A stretch of 15,291 nucleotides of DNA from CAYYTU01 sp964474655 (GCA_964474655.1 CAYYTU010000065.1:1-15291); one strand, 5' to 3'; numbered from the stretch's first letter, positions 1 through 8,141 are shown. A program made the numbers and translations. Notes: generated by a model not told the origin, from the sequence alone.

Positions 1-752
1 TCCCCCTGCAGAAAGATCGGTGGAGGGAGCTGTTGATTCATGCGACTGGCGTACTGCCGGGCGGCTCTCATCGAAAAATAATAAACCAAGCCCAGAGAAA
101 GGCCTACATACGTGCTCATAAAGACCAACGGCGAGGCGTTTTTTATCCTCTCCTTAAGTGCATTCAGCGGATCGGGCTCTTCTTCAGGGCGATCCTCTTC
201 CGGCTTTGCTTCAGGCTTGTCACGATCCTCGAAGAAGACCCACTTTGACAAGCTCCACACCATATTAGATTGCACAAGGGCGTATGCGAGGAGCAGGACA
301 AGTCCCGCTATCACTGCCGGGATCAAAAGCGCCTTTAACTGCGTACTGACCTGAATTTTTAAGGCTCGTCCACGTCCCGTCCCCTTACATTGCATCAAAA
401 GATCGTTCTCACGCAGACTGTGTCGCCTCTCGTATATACTTTGAACCATAAAAAGGGCAACGATGGCCGTCACGATGGTTGTCGATAAGCCTATCTCCAA
501 CTTGATCTCCGACCATAGACTCCCGATACCAATCCAGCCGAAAGCGAAGGAAAGATAAGCAATAATCAATGGAGTGTGAGAAGAGAGGCCGGTAAAGGCG
601 AGTAGCCCATCTATCCCCCCTTGCTCCATTACTTTTGACCGCTGCTCTTCCCAGGCACGGTTATCAACTCCGCACCGGTTGCAGCTCAGATCGTCGTCTC
701 CGTCATCCGAATTGCCCTCATAGTATCCTTTGCAAACAATGCATTCGGGCAT
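1..752 (-). CDS. Zinc-ribbon membrane protein, 3' end beyond left edge
   Basis: An uninterrupted minus-strand frame of 250 codons begins at the ATG at 752-750 and runs off the left edge without a stop. The start is supported by AAGGAGGGG about 8 bases upstream. The N-terminus carries two CxxC pairs (Cys4/Cys7 and Cys24/Cys27) separated by an acidic Asp/Gly-rich stretch, the layout of a small zinc ribbon. Four hydrophobic segments follow at roughly residues 60-80, 88-106, 141-162 and 208-227. A charged Pro/Glu-rich loop (about 175-195) lies between the last two. I do not recognise the family; a cytosolic zinc ribbon fused to a helical membrane domain is as far as the sequence goes. It lies 40 bp downstream of the PLP enzyme on the same strand, so co-transcription is possible. 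Its base composition is closer to 50% GC than the neighbouring genes, which may hint at different ancestry. Confidence 0.8.
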   Translation of the reverse strand, partial: MPECIVCKGYYEGNSDDGDDDLSCNRCGVDNRAWEEQRSKVMEQGGIDGLLAFTGLSSHTPLIIAYLSFAFGWIGIGSLWSEIKLEIGLSTTIVTAIVALFMVQSIYERRHSLRENDLLMQCKGTGRGRALKIQVSTQLKALLIPAVIAGLVLLLAYALVQSNMVWSLSKWVFFEDRDKPEAKPEEDRPEEEPDPLNALKERIKNASPLVFMSTYVGLSLGLVYYFSMRAARQYASRMNQQLPPPIFLQG

Positions 753-792
753 CGCTTCCCCCTCCTTCGCTTCTAAAGTTGTGGGCTGCTTT

Positions 793-1767
793 TCAGATTA
801 CGGCCTTCGCATACCCGAACAATCCCGCCGTCCCACCCGTGTGCCAGAAGAGCACCCGTTCATCGCGTGCGAAGGCTCCGCGGCCGACCAAATCCAGTAG
901 CCCGCCGAAGGCCCGCCCCGTATACACCGGGTCCAGCAGCAGCCCCTCGGCGCGGGCCACCGTGCGAATTGCATCCCGCTCCAGCTCGCCGATCGCCGCG
1001 TAACCACCGCCCAGGTAGTCGTCGTTGACGGCGAAATCATCCGGCGCGAACGTGGGATCCAGCGCCAGATGCTCGGCCGTCGCCGTCGCGATCTCGGCCA
1101 CAGTGCGCTGGAGCGCGTCGGCCTCCAGATCGACGCTGATACCCAGGATGCGCCCCTCGTAGCCCAGCGCCCGCGCGCCCACTGCCAGCCCGGCCTGCGT
1201 ACCGCCGCTGGAAGAGGCCAGCACGATCTGATCGAAGTGGAGCTCCTGCTGCTCGCATTGCCTCAGCAGCTCCTCCATCGCGGCTGCGTAGCCGCTGGCG
1301 CCGACGGCGTTGCTGCCGCCGTAGGGCACCACGTAGGGACTACGCCCCGCCGCCTCCAGATCCCGGGCCGTCTGGGCCAGCGCCTCGTCCAGCGACCGCC
1401 CCGCGGTCCAGACCACCTCGGCGCCCAGCAGACGATCCAGCAGCAGGTTACCCTGCGTCTCCGGGTCTTCGCCTCGCAGCACCAGCACTCGATCCAGCCC
1501 GAACCTGGCCGCGGCGGCCGCCGTCTGGCGGGCGTGATTCGACTGCGCCGCGCCGCAAGTGATGAGTACATCGGCCTCCTGGGCCACAGCCTCTGCCACC
1601 AGGAACTCCAGCTTGCGCGTCTTATTGCCCCCGGTCGCCAAGCCGGTCTGATCGTCGCGCTTGACCCACAGCTCGGGCCCATCAAGCTGCCGCGTGAGAC
1701 GGGACAGAATCTCCAGAGGCGTGGGCAGATGAGCAATCGCTACGCGAGGATAATCATCGACCAACAT
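793..1767 (-). CDS. D-cysteine desulfhydrase-type PLP enzyme
   Basis: A 324-residue protein of the ACC deaminase/D-cysteine desulfhydrase family (fold type II, PLP-dependent, cytosolic). The signature GGNKTRKLEF is at residues 46-55; Lys49 aligns with the PLP-binding lysine of Pseudomonas ACC deaminase. The substrate-loop motif AAQSNHARQ and the phosphate-binding SSGGTQAG stretch are present. Length is normal. Two positions separate the activities in characterised homologues: ACC deaminases carry Glu and Leu where desulfhydrases carry Ser/Thr. Here these are Thr283 (DPVYTGRA) and Thr310 (HTGGT), so conversion of D-cysteine to pyruvate, H2S and ammonia is favoured over ACC deamination. The true substrate could be another D-amino acid or a sulfonated analogue. 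The start is supported by GGGAGGT a few bases upstream. The next minus-strand gene begins 40 bp after the stop. Confidence 0.88.
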   Translation of the reverse strand: MLVDDYPRVAIAHLPTPLEILSRLTRQLDGPELWVKRDDQTGLATGGNKTRKLEFLVAEAVAQEADVLITCGAAQSNHARQTAAAAARFGLDRVLVLRGEDPETQGNLLLDRLLGAEVVWTAGRSLDEALAQTARDLEAAGRSPYVVPYGGSNAVGASGYAAAMEELLRQCEQQELHFDQIVLASSSGGTQAGLAVGARALGYEGRILGISVDLEADALQRTVAEIATATAEHLALDPTFAPDDFAVNDDYLGGGYAAIGELERDAIRTVARAEGLLLDPVYTGRAFGGLLDLVGRGAFARDERVLFWHTGGTAGLFGYAKAVI

Positions 1768-2159
1768 CGTAACCTCCCAGCTGGTTTAAGCATTTGACGT
1801 ACGGTGGTATAATGTGAAGTATAGTCTCGCCCTGGCGCGACGCGATGACGCGCCTGGCTCCATTATACATCAAAGGCATCCTTTTGTATGTAGTAAAACC
1901 TTGAATCTCGCGACGGGAACCCTTGACACTTGCTGTGGCGATACCTTGACACTCCTTGTGGCGATATCTTGATTCTGGACCTCAGCCGCCATCGCGGCTG
2001 ATTTTTACCAATCGCGTAGGCGTCAATGGAGGAAGACGTGATGAATTTTTGAATCTTTACCGATCCGAACACCTGACTCTTGATACGTTCGGAAATATTT
2101 TGTGTGGTGATGGAACTTTTGAGCCGAGCCAGTAAGTGCGTAGAAAGTGAAGGTAATCG
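1768..2159. other. Divergent intergenic region with repeats
   Basis: This 392-bp stretch separates the divergent PLP-enzyme and subtilase genes. I see no convincing gene; the short open frame at 1863-2072 (minus) has low-complexity composition and no ribosome site. It contains a consensus TATAAT at 1808-1813 (plus) with only a poor -35, a TATACT on the minus strand at 1818-1823 without a good -35, an inverted repeat GGCGCG/CGCGCC at 1834-1839 and 1849-1854, and the tandem repeat listed separately. A TTGATA at 2080-2085 has only a weak -10 partner. The subtilase start has GAAGGT about 6 bases upstream. Confidence 0.6.
1899..1972. repeat. 23-bp tandem repeat upstream of subtilase
   Basis: Two adjacent 23-bp units (1921-1943 and 1944-1966) match at 20 of 23 positions; both begin CCTTGACACT and end TGTGGCGATA. 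They are flanked by partial units beginning CCTTGAATCT at 1899 and TCTTGATTCT at 1967, so CTTGAnnCT recurs four times at 22-23-bp spacing, about two turns of B-DNA. This is what a tandem array of regulator binding sites would look like, but no regulator is identified. The units contain TTGACA, but no -10 box sits at the right distance. Confidence 0.65.
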
Positions 2160-5100
2160 ATGAACAAGTTACACTCGATTGCAAGTATCATACTCCTATT
2201 CGCCCTCTTGACAAGTGGCAGGCTCCCTTCCATCCTCCCCGACTCTCCCAAAGGCCCACCGCCGCCTCGCCCCTCGACAAATTACTCGCCCACCCCAGCA
2301 GACCAGAGCGATGATACCTCACTGCCTCCCGATCTGCAGCGCGCGCTGAAGCAAGCCGACTCCGATGAGACCGTGCGCGTCATCGTGCAGCTCAAGGAAG
2401 AGACGAATCTCACGGCTGCCACAATCGGGGACCAGAGCGCCGTCGAAGCGCGCGCCCACCTCGTGCAAGCACTCCAGGCCACGGCCAACCGCACCCAGGC
2501 TCCCTTGCTGACCTACCTATCAGGAGCGCGGGAGGCCGGTTTCGTTACATCGTACACCTCCTTCTGGATCACCAACGCGATTGCCGTCCGCGCTCGCCCC
2601 GAAAGTGTCCGAGCCCTCGCTACTCACCCCTCGGTCGCTGCCGTGCGCCTGGATCGTTACCGCCGCTGGATTGAGAGCGCGGTCGAGGGCTCGCGGCCCA
2701 GCTCGTCCGCATCAGCGGTCGAGTGGAACGTGGCACACATTCGCGCCGACGAGGTCTGGGCCTCGCTCCAGATCAGCGGCACCGGCGCCGTAGTAGCCGG
2801 GATGGACACTGGCGTCGATTGGCTCCACCCCGCGCTCCAGCCCACCTACCGCGGCTACCATCCGCACGGCCCGTCTAACCACTCCTACAGCTGGTACGAC
2901 GCCACCGATGACGAAGCCAACTATCCGGTCGACGGGCACGGACACGGCAGCCACACCCTGGGCACAGCCGTCGGGCGGGAGGGCATCGGCGTGGCCTCGG
3001 ACGCACGCTGGATCGGCGTGCGCGTGCTCAATAGCCAGGGCTACGGCTACGATTCCTGGATTCACGCCGGGTTCCAATGGCTGCTGGCCCCTGGCGGCGA
3101 TCCCACGATGGCCCCCGACGTGGTCAACTGCTCCTGGGGCAACGCCAACGGCAACCTGACTACCTTCCGAGACGATCTGCGAGCCCTGCGGGCGGCGGGA
3201 ATTATGCCCATCTTCGCCAACGGGAATGAAGGCCCCAGCAAAGGCTCAGTCTCCTCCCCGGCCTCACTGCCGGAAGCGTTCGCCGTCGGCGCCACCGACA
3301 AGCGGGATGAAGTGACGAGCTTCTCCAGCCGCGGGCCCTCGCCCTGGGGCGAGATCCGCCCACACGTGGCCGCCCCCGGCGTCAACGTCCGCTCCAGCCT
3401 GCCCGGGGGGAGCTACGGCGAGATGAACGGCACCTCGATGGCCGCCCCGCACGTCACCGGCATAGTCGCCCTCCTCCACGCCGTTAGCCCCACGCTGACC
3501 ATCACACGCACGGCCTACGCTATCACCAGCACCGCCGTCCCTGTGGGCGATACCATCCCCAACAACGATACCGGCTGGGGTCGGGTGGACGCCTTCGCCG
3601 CCGTAGCCTCAGTCGCCGCGCCCGGAACCATCAGCGGGGTCGTGACGGATGATGAGGCCGGCGATCCGATTGCCGGCGCCGAAGTGGCCGCCACCGCCTT
3701 CCGGGACCAGGCCAGCGGGCAGACCACCACCGCAGCCGACGGGAGCTACCACCTGGAGGTAGCACCCGGCACCTACGATCTCACCGCCTCGGCCTTTGGC
3801 TACGTCTCGCAAGAGCACTCCAACGTCCAGGTGGAAAGCGACGAGCAGCGGCGCGAGGACTTCGCCCTCGCGCCGCAAGCAATCGGTGAGCTTCGCGCGC
3901 GGGTCACCGACGGGACCAACGCCCAGCCGATCACGGCCACCCTCACAGTGCTCGGCACCCCGCTTGAGGCCGTGAGCGACGATCACACCTTCGAGCTGCC
4001 CATCGGCGCTTACACCGTCCGCGCCCGACGCCTGGGCTATCGCATCGTGACCGCGACTGCGGAGGTGAAGGCCGGGGCGACCACGGCGGTCGATCTGGCG
4101 CTGCCGCCGGCGCCGTCGCTCCTGCTGGTCGATAGCGGCGAATGGTACTATGACAGCCAGGCCCGATACTTCCGCCAGGCCCTGGACGACCTGGCCTATA
4201 CCTACGACGAATGGCCCATCTACCGCCTGCCCGATGACGTTCCCTCAGGCGCCGACCTAAGGCCTTACGACGTGGTGATCTGGAGCGCGCCCCAGGACGC
4301 CCCGGGCTACATCCGCGCCCAGAGCGCCATTACGGACTACCTATCCGGCGGCGGACAGATACTCTTGAGCGGGCAAGACGTTGGCTACATGGATGGCGGC
4401 GGCATGCCGGGGTACTGGAGCCCTTACTACCGGCATTACCTGAAGGCGTCGTTCGTGGGGGATAACGCGCCCTCGCGCGTGCTGGACGGGCTAAGCGGCG
4501 ATATCTTCGCCGGGCAAGCGATCACCATCACCGGGCCGGGCGGGGCCGATAACCAGGATTACCCCGATGTCGTCGCCGTGGCCGACCCCGACGCGGCGGT
4601 GCCGGTCTTGACCTATCGCGATGGCGGCTGCGGCGGGATGCGGATCGGCACCTGCCTGGATTATCGCGTCATCTACCTCTCGTTCGGCTTCGAGGGGATT
4701 GACAAGCGCAGCGATCGACGCGCAGTGATGAGCCACTCGCTGGACTGGCTGGTCGCTTCGCCGCCGACCGCCGGGCTGGAGTTACAGCCGGCCTCACAGC
4801 TGCGCATCGGGTCGGCCGGTGATCTCGTGACGCACATCCTGCGCGTCCGGCACCTGGGCCAATCTGGCGCCCAAGAAGACGTTCATCTTTCCCTGGAAGG
4901 CGTCAGCTGGGATACGCAGATTAGCGAGACCTCGTTGACGCTGGAGCCGTGCGTTTCGGATACCGTGGTGGTCAGCGTCACCGTCCCATCCACCGCCACC
5001 TGGGACGTCCGTGACGTAGTCACGCTCACGGCACGCTCGTCGCTTTCGCCCTCGCTGGCGGTCAGCGCCACGCTCACCAGCAAAGCCCCGGCGCCGATCC

Positions 5101-6506
5101 TGCTGGTGGACGACGATCGCTGGTACGAACAGGAGGAGACCTATCGGACAGCAATGGAGGAAGCGGATCTGGTCTACGATCTCTGGCAGACCTCGCCGGC
5201 GCTTGGGGGTGGGGGACAAGGGAGCCCCTCGCTGGAGACCCTTCAGCAATACCCCATCGTCGTTTGGTGGACGGGCTACGATTGGTACGCACCGGTCACC
5301 GATGAGGAGCGAGCGGCGTTGACGTCGTATCTCGACGGCGGGGGGCGGTTATTCCTCTCGTCCCAGGACTTCCTCTACTACCATATGGACACGCCCTTCC
5401 GCCAGAACCAGCTGGGCGTGTTGAGCGCCACCCAGGACGTGACGCCGACGCACGCGACGGGCGTGCCGGAGAACCCAATCGGCGAACGGATGGGGCCCTG
5501 GTCGTTAGATTTCCCTCAGGGATATCGAAACTGGGCCGACGGATTGACGCCGATGCCGGATACAGGCGTTGCTTTCCGCGATGGGGACCGCCGGGGGCTG
5601 GCCCTGACGCGCCGAAGCGGGGATTACGCCACGAGCTTCTTCGCCTTCCCCTTCGAGGCGCTGCCAAAGGATGAGCACGCCGCCGTGATGGAGCGCACAG
5701 TGGGCTGGCTCTCCTGGCTGGGCGACTCGACGTTTGAGGCCAATCGCGGCAGCGCCAGCGCGGACGATGTGTTGACCTACACCCTGCGCGTGCCGAACGA
5801 CGGTCCCGAGCCGGTCACGGTCACCCTCTCCAACACGCTGCCGACCAGCGTGAGACTGTCCGCCGACAGCATAACCGGCCCGGGTAGTTACGAAACCGCG
5901 ACGCGACGGCTTTCCTGGCGAGGGAAGCTCGCTCCCGGCGAGGTGGTGAGCTTCTCCTATCGCGTCAGCGTCACGGCGGGGGCCGCGCCGGATGCCATCG
6001 CCAACGCCGCCGCCCTCATCCTGGAGGATCATCGCATCGCTTTCCAGCGTGTGGCCACGGTGCGGGTGGATGCGCCGGATCTGGCGCCCTCGCAGATGGT
6101 CTGCACGCCGATCAACGTCCGGCCCGGCGCGGAGACCACCTGCACGCTGGCGCTGCATAACGAAGGCCCAGCCGACGCTCTGGAAGCGACGGTCAGCATC
6201 TCGTTACCGCTGGCAGCGACGCCGGTGACAAATTCACTGACGCTAGAGGGGGAGGGAGAGGCAGAGGTGATGAGTAATACGATCCACTGGAGCGGCCCCA
6301 TCGCCGCTGGGGCGCGGACCACGCTCACCTATGAGATCATCTTACCGCGCGACCCGGCCCGCCGATTCCTCTACAGCGTGGCTTTCCTTGCGGATGGGAC
6401 GCAAGCCACAGAGGATAGAGCGACCGGCGGCGCTTGGGAGCGGGCCGTGTGGCTCCAGCTTACCCCCTGGCGGGCGTATCTGCCGCTGGTATATAAGCAT
6501 CATTAG
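2160..6506 (+). CDS. Secreted multidomain subtilisin-like serine protease
   Basis: A 1448-residue extracellular peptidase of family S8. A signal peptide (hydrophobic core about 7-20) precedes an I9-type propeptide (about 70-166). The catalytic domain (about 190-485) carries Asp216 (AGMDTGVD), His262 (GHGHGSH), oxyanion Asn356 (NGNEG) and Ser426 (NGTSMAAPHV), so the triad is intact. Then follow two carboxypeptidase-regulatory-like beta domains (about 489-572 and 573-651), a Rossmann-like domain opening SLLLVDSGEWYY (about 653-870), a beta domain (871-976), a second copy of the Rossmann-like domain opening PILLVDDDRWYE (979-1187), two DUF11-like beta domains (about 1191-1278 and 1306-1398) and the tail YLPLVYKHH. 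It likely degrades extracellular protein. Domain borders are my estimates. The start has GAAGGT 6 bases upstream. The gene stands alone, convergent with the AMMECR1-like gene. Confidence 0.93.
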   Translation: MNKLHSIASIILLFALLTSGRLPSILPDSPKGPPPPRPSTNYSPTPADQSDDTSLPPDLQRALKQADSDETVRVIVQLKEETNLTAATIGDQSAVEARAHLVQALQATANRTQAPLLTYLSGAREAGFVTSYTSFWITNAIAVRARPESVRALATHPSVAAVRLDRYRRWIESAVEGSRPSSSASAVEWNVAHIRADEVWASLQISGTGAVVAGMDTGVDWLHPALQPTYRGYHPHGPSNHSYSWYDATDDEANYPVDGHGHGSHTLGTAVGREGIGVASDARWIGVRVLNSQGYGYDSWIHAGFQWLLAPGGDPTMAPDVVNCSWGNANGNLTTFRDDLRALRAAGIMPIFANGNEGPSKGSVSSPASLPEAFAVGATDKRDEVTSFSSRGPSPWGEIRPHVAAPGVNVRSSLPGGSYGEMNGTSMAAPHVTGIVALLHAVSPTLTITRTAYAITSTAVPVGDTIPNNDTGWGRVDAFAAVASVAAPGTISGVVTDDEAGDPIAGAEVAATAFRDQASGQTTTAADGSYHLEVAPGTYDLTASAFGYVSQEHSNVQVESDEQRREDFALAPQAIGELRARVTDGTNAQPITATLTVLGTPLEAVSDDHTFELPIGAYTVRARRLGYRIVTATAEVKAGATTAVDLALPPAPSLLLVDSGEWYYDSQARYFRQALDDLAYTYDEWPIYRLPDDVPSGADLRPYDVVIWSAPQDAPGYIRAQSAITDYLSGGGQILLSGQDVGYMDGGGMPGYWSPYYRHYLKASFVGDNAPSRVLDGLSGDIFAGQAITITGPGGADNQDYPDVVAVADPDAAVPVLTYRDGGCGGMRIGTCLDYRVIYLSFGFEGIDKRSDRRAVMSHSLDWLVASPPTAGLELQPASQLRIGSAGDLVTHILRVRHLGQSGAQEDVHLSLEGVSWDTQISETSLTLEPCVSDTVVVSVTVPSTATWDVRDVVTLTARSSLSPSLAVSATLTSKAPAPILLVDDDRWYEQEETYRTAMEEADLVYDLWQTSPALGGGGQGSPSLETLQQYPIVVWWTGYDWYAPVTDEERAALTSYLDGGGRLFLSSQDFLYYHMDTPFRQNQLGVLSATQDVTPTHATGVPENPIGERMGPWSLDFPQGYRNWADGLTPMPDTGVAFRDGDRRGLALTRRSGDYATSFFAFPFEALPKDEHAAVMERTVGWLSWLGDSTFEANRGSASADDVLTYTLRVPNDGPEPVTVTLSNTLPTSVRLSADSITGPGSYETATRRLSWRGKLAPGEVVSFSYRVSVTAGAAPDAIANAAALILEDHRIAFQRVATVRVDAPDLAPSQMVCTPINVRPGAETTCTLALHNEGPADALEATVSISLPLAATPVTNSLTLEGEGEAEVMSNTIHWSGPIAAGARTTLTYEIILPRDPARRFLYSVAFLADGTQATEDRATGGAWERAVWLQLTPWRAYLPLVYKHH

Positions 6507-6523
6507 CGGCCTCGCGCCTCGCC

Positions 6524-6541
6524 CTCCCGTGCCGACGGGGG
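6524..6541. terminator. Hairpin between convergent genes
   Basis: CTCCCGT and ACGGGGG pair as a 7-bp stem (one G-T pair) around the loop GCCG in the 43-bp gap between two convergent stop codons. No T-tract follows on either strand, so it would be a weak or factor-assisted terminator at best. The position is its main support. Confidence 0.3.
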
Positions 6542-6549
6542 ACACTCGC

Positions 6550-7113
6550 TTACTCGGTGAACTTATCGACCTGGTAGGTGTAGACGTCCAGATCGCCGCT
6601 GCGATAGGCATCCGGCGAAAGACCGGCCTTCTGGCATAGGTGCTGCAGGAAACGTTGGGGCTCGGGCAGTTTCTCCCAGACCTGGGGGAGGAAAGTGCCG
6701 CGATGCCAGCCGCTCTCGATGACCACGCCATCGACGCCAGGACGCAACGCCTCGATCAGATCGTCGGCGTCCTCGTAGTCCAGAGGTTCCGGCAGGCTCA
6801 GCACGGAGATCTCAATCTGGAGATCGTCGAGTTCCGCCGGTTGGAGCGGGGAAAAGCGCGGGTCGTGGAGAGCTGCGTTAACCGCGTTCTCCTGCACGTC
6901 CAGCGCCAACGGACGTTCCGCCTCCAGCGAACCGATGCAGCCTCGCAACCGTCCCCCCTTCGTCAGCGTGACGAAACTGGCCCCATCGCGCCGGAGCGAT
7001 GCAGGCACATCCTCCAGATCAAGCACAGGGGGCTCCTGACCGTGTGCGGCCTGCTCGACCGATTCCCGCGCCAGCTGAAGCAAGTATTGCCGATCCTCAG
7101 GTGAAAGTGTCAT
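6550..7113 (-). CDS. amrA: AMMECR1-like AmmeMemoRadiSam system protein A
   Basis: A 187-residue AMMECR1-domain protein with the family hallmark LRGCIG at residues 56-61, whose Cys59 is the near-invariant cysteine. The later stretch GVDGVVIESGWHRGTFLPQVW is also typical. Length covers the whole domain. In bacteria and archaea AMMECR1, MEMO and a radical SAM protein often occur together; the biochemical role of the set is not established, and a tRNA- or protein-modification role is only proposed. Here the gene begins 12 bp after the MEMO-like stop, with GGGAGG 3 bases before the ATG, so the two form one operon. No radical SAM partner is in the window. The protein is probably cytosolic. Confidence 0.9.
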   Translation of the reverse strand: MTLSPEDRQYLLQLARESVEQAAHGQEPPVLDLEDVPASLRRDGASFVTLTKGGRLRGCIGSLEAERPLALDVQENAVNAALHDPRFSPLQPAELDDLQIEISVLSLPEPLDYEDADDLIEALRPGVDGVVIESGWHRGTFLPQVWEKLPEPQRFLQHLCQKAGLSPDAYRSGDLDVYTYQVDKFTE

Positions 7114-7125
7114 TCGACCTCCCGG

Positions 7126-7926
7126 TTATTCCGTGTAAGCCACTGCGGCATAGCCGACGACCTGGGACTTATCGCCCGCCGTGTCACCGGAGGTACGGTA
7201 GTCCAGCAGGTGCGGCTGCCAGCGCCGGCGCTGGGCGATCTCCATCAGTACCGCGATCGGTGCGCGACCGCAGGCCTCGCCGGACAGCACGCCGGATGTA
7301 TCGCCATCCAACAGCGCATCCAGCAGCGAACGGTCCAGCTGCTGCGCCCGTTGCTGGGGGTAGAAGTGACTCAAATCGCTGGAGACCACGATCAGGTCGT
7401 CTTTCTCCAGATGGGCGTCCAGATCCGCGACCACGGCCTCGATATCGGTCTGCCCGAAGAGCATCGGCACGACCTGCGCGTCCGGCCGGCTGAGCTGAAT
7501 GAAGGGCAGCTGAACTTCCAGGCAGTGCTCGGGCACGTGGGCGTGGGGCGCGCGGACGTAATGAGACGAGCGTGAGATCATCGCCTCCACGCGCTCGGCA
7601 GCGACGGGAATCTCGCCCAGCGGCGTCTGGAGAGCGCTATATTCGCCCAGCGCCACGCCTTCGACCGGCACTCGATGGGCCGGGCCAAGAAGAAAGATGG
7701 TCCAGCGTCTTTTGAGCAGCTGGCTAAGAGATTTGTAAGCATAGGCAGCGGTCGCCCCAGAATAGATATAGCCGGCGTGAGGGGCAATGACGGCCCGCGC
7801 CGGCCCCAGATCGTCGGGCAGGGTTGCTTCGTCGAGGCGCTGCTCAATCTGCTGTTCCAACAGCTCAGGGTCACGGGGATAAAATTGTCCGGCCACAGCC
7901 GGTTGACGAACAGATAATTTAGCCAT
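7126..7926 (-). CDS. amrB: MEMO1-like AmmeMemoRadiSam system protein B
   Basis: A 266-residue MEMO-family protein, related to extradiol dioxygenases. The open frame extends upstream to 8151, but the family start RQPAVAGQFYP and an AGGAGGTG 5 bases upstream fix the ATG at 7926-7924. Three residues proposed as metal ligands in human MEMO1 are kept: His50 (APHAGYIYSG), His84 (GPAHR) and Cys219 (GEACGRAP). The motifs HCLEVQLPF and SSDLSHF are also present. Length is normal. It is the first gene of an operon with the AMMECR1-like gene. Transcription probably starts near 8135 from the minus-strand promoter, giving a leader of about 210 nt that contains a structured inverted repeat. Function in bacteria is unknown; a redox or metal-dependent role is inferred from the family. 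Confidence 0.92.
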   Translation of the reverse strand: MAKLSVRQPAVAGQFYPRDPELLEQQIEQRLDEATLPDDLGPARAVIAPHAGYIYSGATAAYAYKSLSQLLKRRWTIFLLGPAHRVPVEGVALGEYSALQTPLGEIPVAAERVEAMISRSSHYVRAPHAHVPEHCLEVQLPFIQLSRPDAQVVPMLFGQTDIEAVVADLDAHLEKDDLIVVSSDLSHFYPQQRAQQLDRSLLDALLDGDTSGVLSGEACGRAPIAVLMEIAQRRRWQPHLLDYRTSGDTAGDKSQVVGYAAVAYTE

Positions 7927-7982
7927 CGAACACCTCCTATTGTCTTGCACCGCACTTGGATGTCGATATGGGTGTATGCAAA

Positions 7983-8120
7983 ACTTGGGGGGGCAGGAGT
8001 GCCAAGACTTCGGAAGTCTACGAGAACGATATGCGCAGGGCTTCAAAATTGTTCTTCTCGGCATAATTTGATAAGCAGAGCAGTATTTGAGACTTCCGAA
8101 GTCTGTCCTCCCCCAACTTG
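7983..8120. repeat. Imperfect inverted repeat with two 15-bp palindromes
   Basis: The left palindrome at 8005-8019 (AGACTTCGGAAGTCT) and the right one at 8090-8104 (AGACTTCCGAAGTCT) are exact inverted copies, centred 85 bp apart. Outside them the similarity continues imperfectly: left ACTTGGGGGGGCAGGAG (from 7983) against right TCCTCCCCCAACTT (to 8119), with a few gaps. The 70-bp interior has a further short pair, CGAGAA (8021-8026) and TTCTCG (8055-8060). The whole element lies in the predicted leader of the MEMO operon. It resembles a small MITE or a REP-like palindrome pair, or an RNA leader with alternative folds. No clear target-site duplication and no T-tract were seen. Confidence 0.7.
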
Positions 8121-8141
8121 TAAATACGCCCTGTCGATACT

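Noticed and set aside
33..354. Short plus-strand frames at the left edge
   Set aside because: They lie opposite the continuous minus-strand membrane-protein frame, which has a ribosome site, zinc-ribbon cysteines and hydrophobic segments.
1069..1797. 242-codon plus-strand frame opposite the PLP enzyme
   Set aside because: It is the antisense of a clearly conserved enzyme in GC-rich DNA, and its product has no recognisable motifs.
1794..1813. TTGACG plus TATAAT as a plus-strand promoter
   Set aside because: The spacer between the two boxes is only 8 bp, too short for sigma70; the TATAAT alone is not convincing.
1899..1972. CRISPR array
   Set aside because: The units are directly adjacent with no spacers, only two are well matched, and no cas genes are nearby.
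5505..6158. 217-codon minus-strand frame inside the subtilase
   Set aside because: Antisense open frame caused by high GC at third positions; no ribosome site and low-complexity product.
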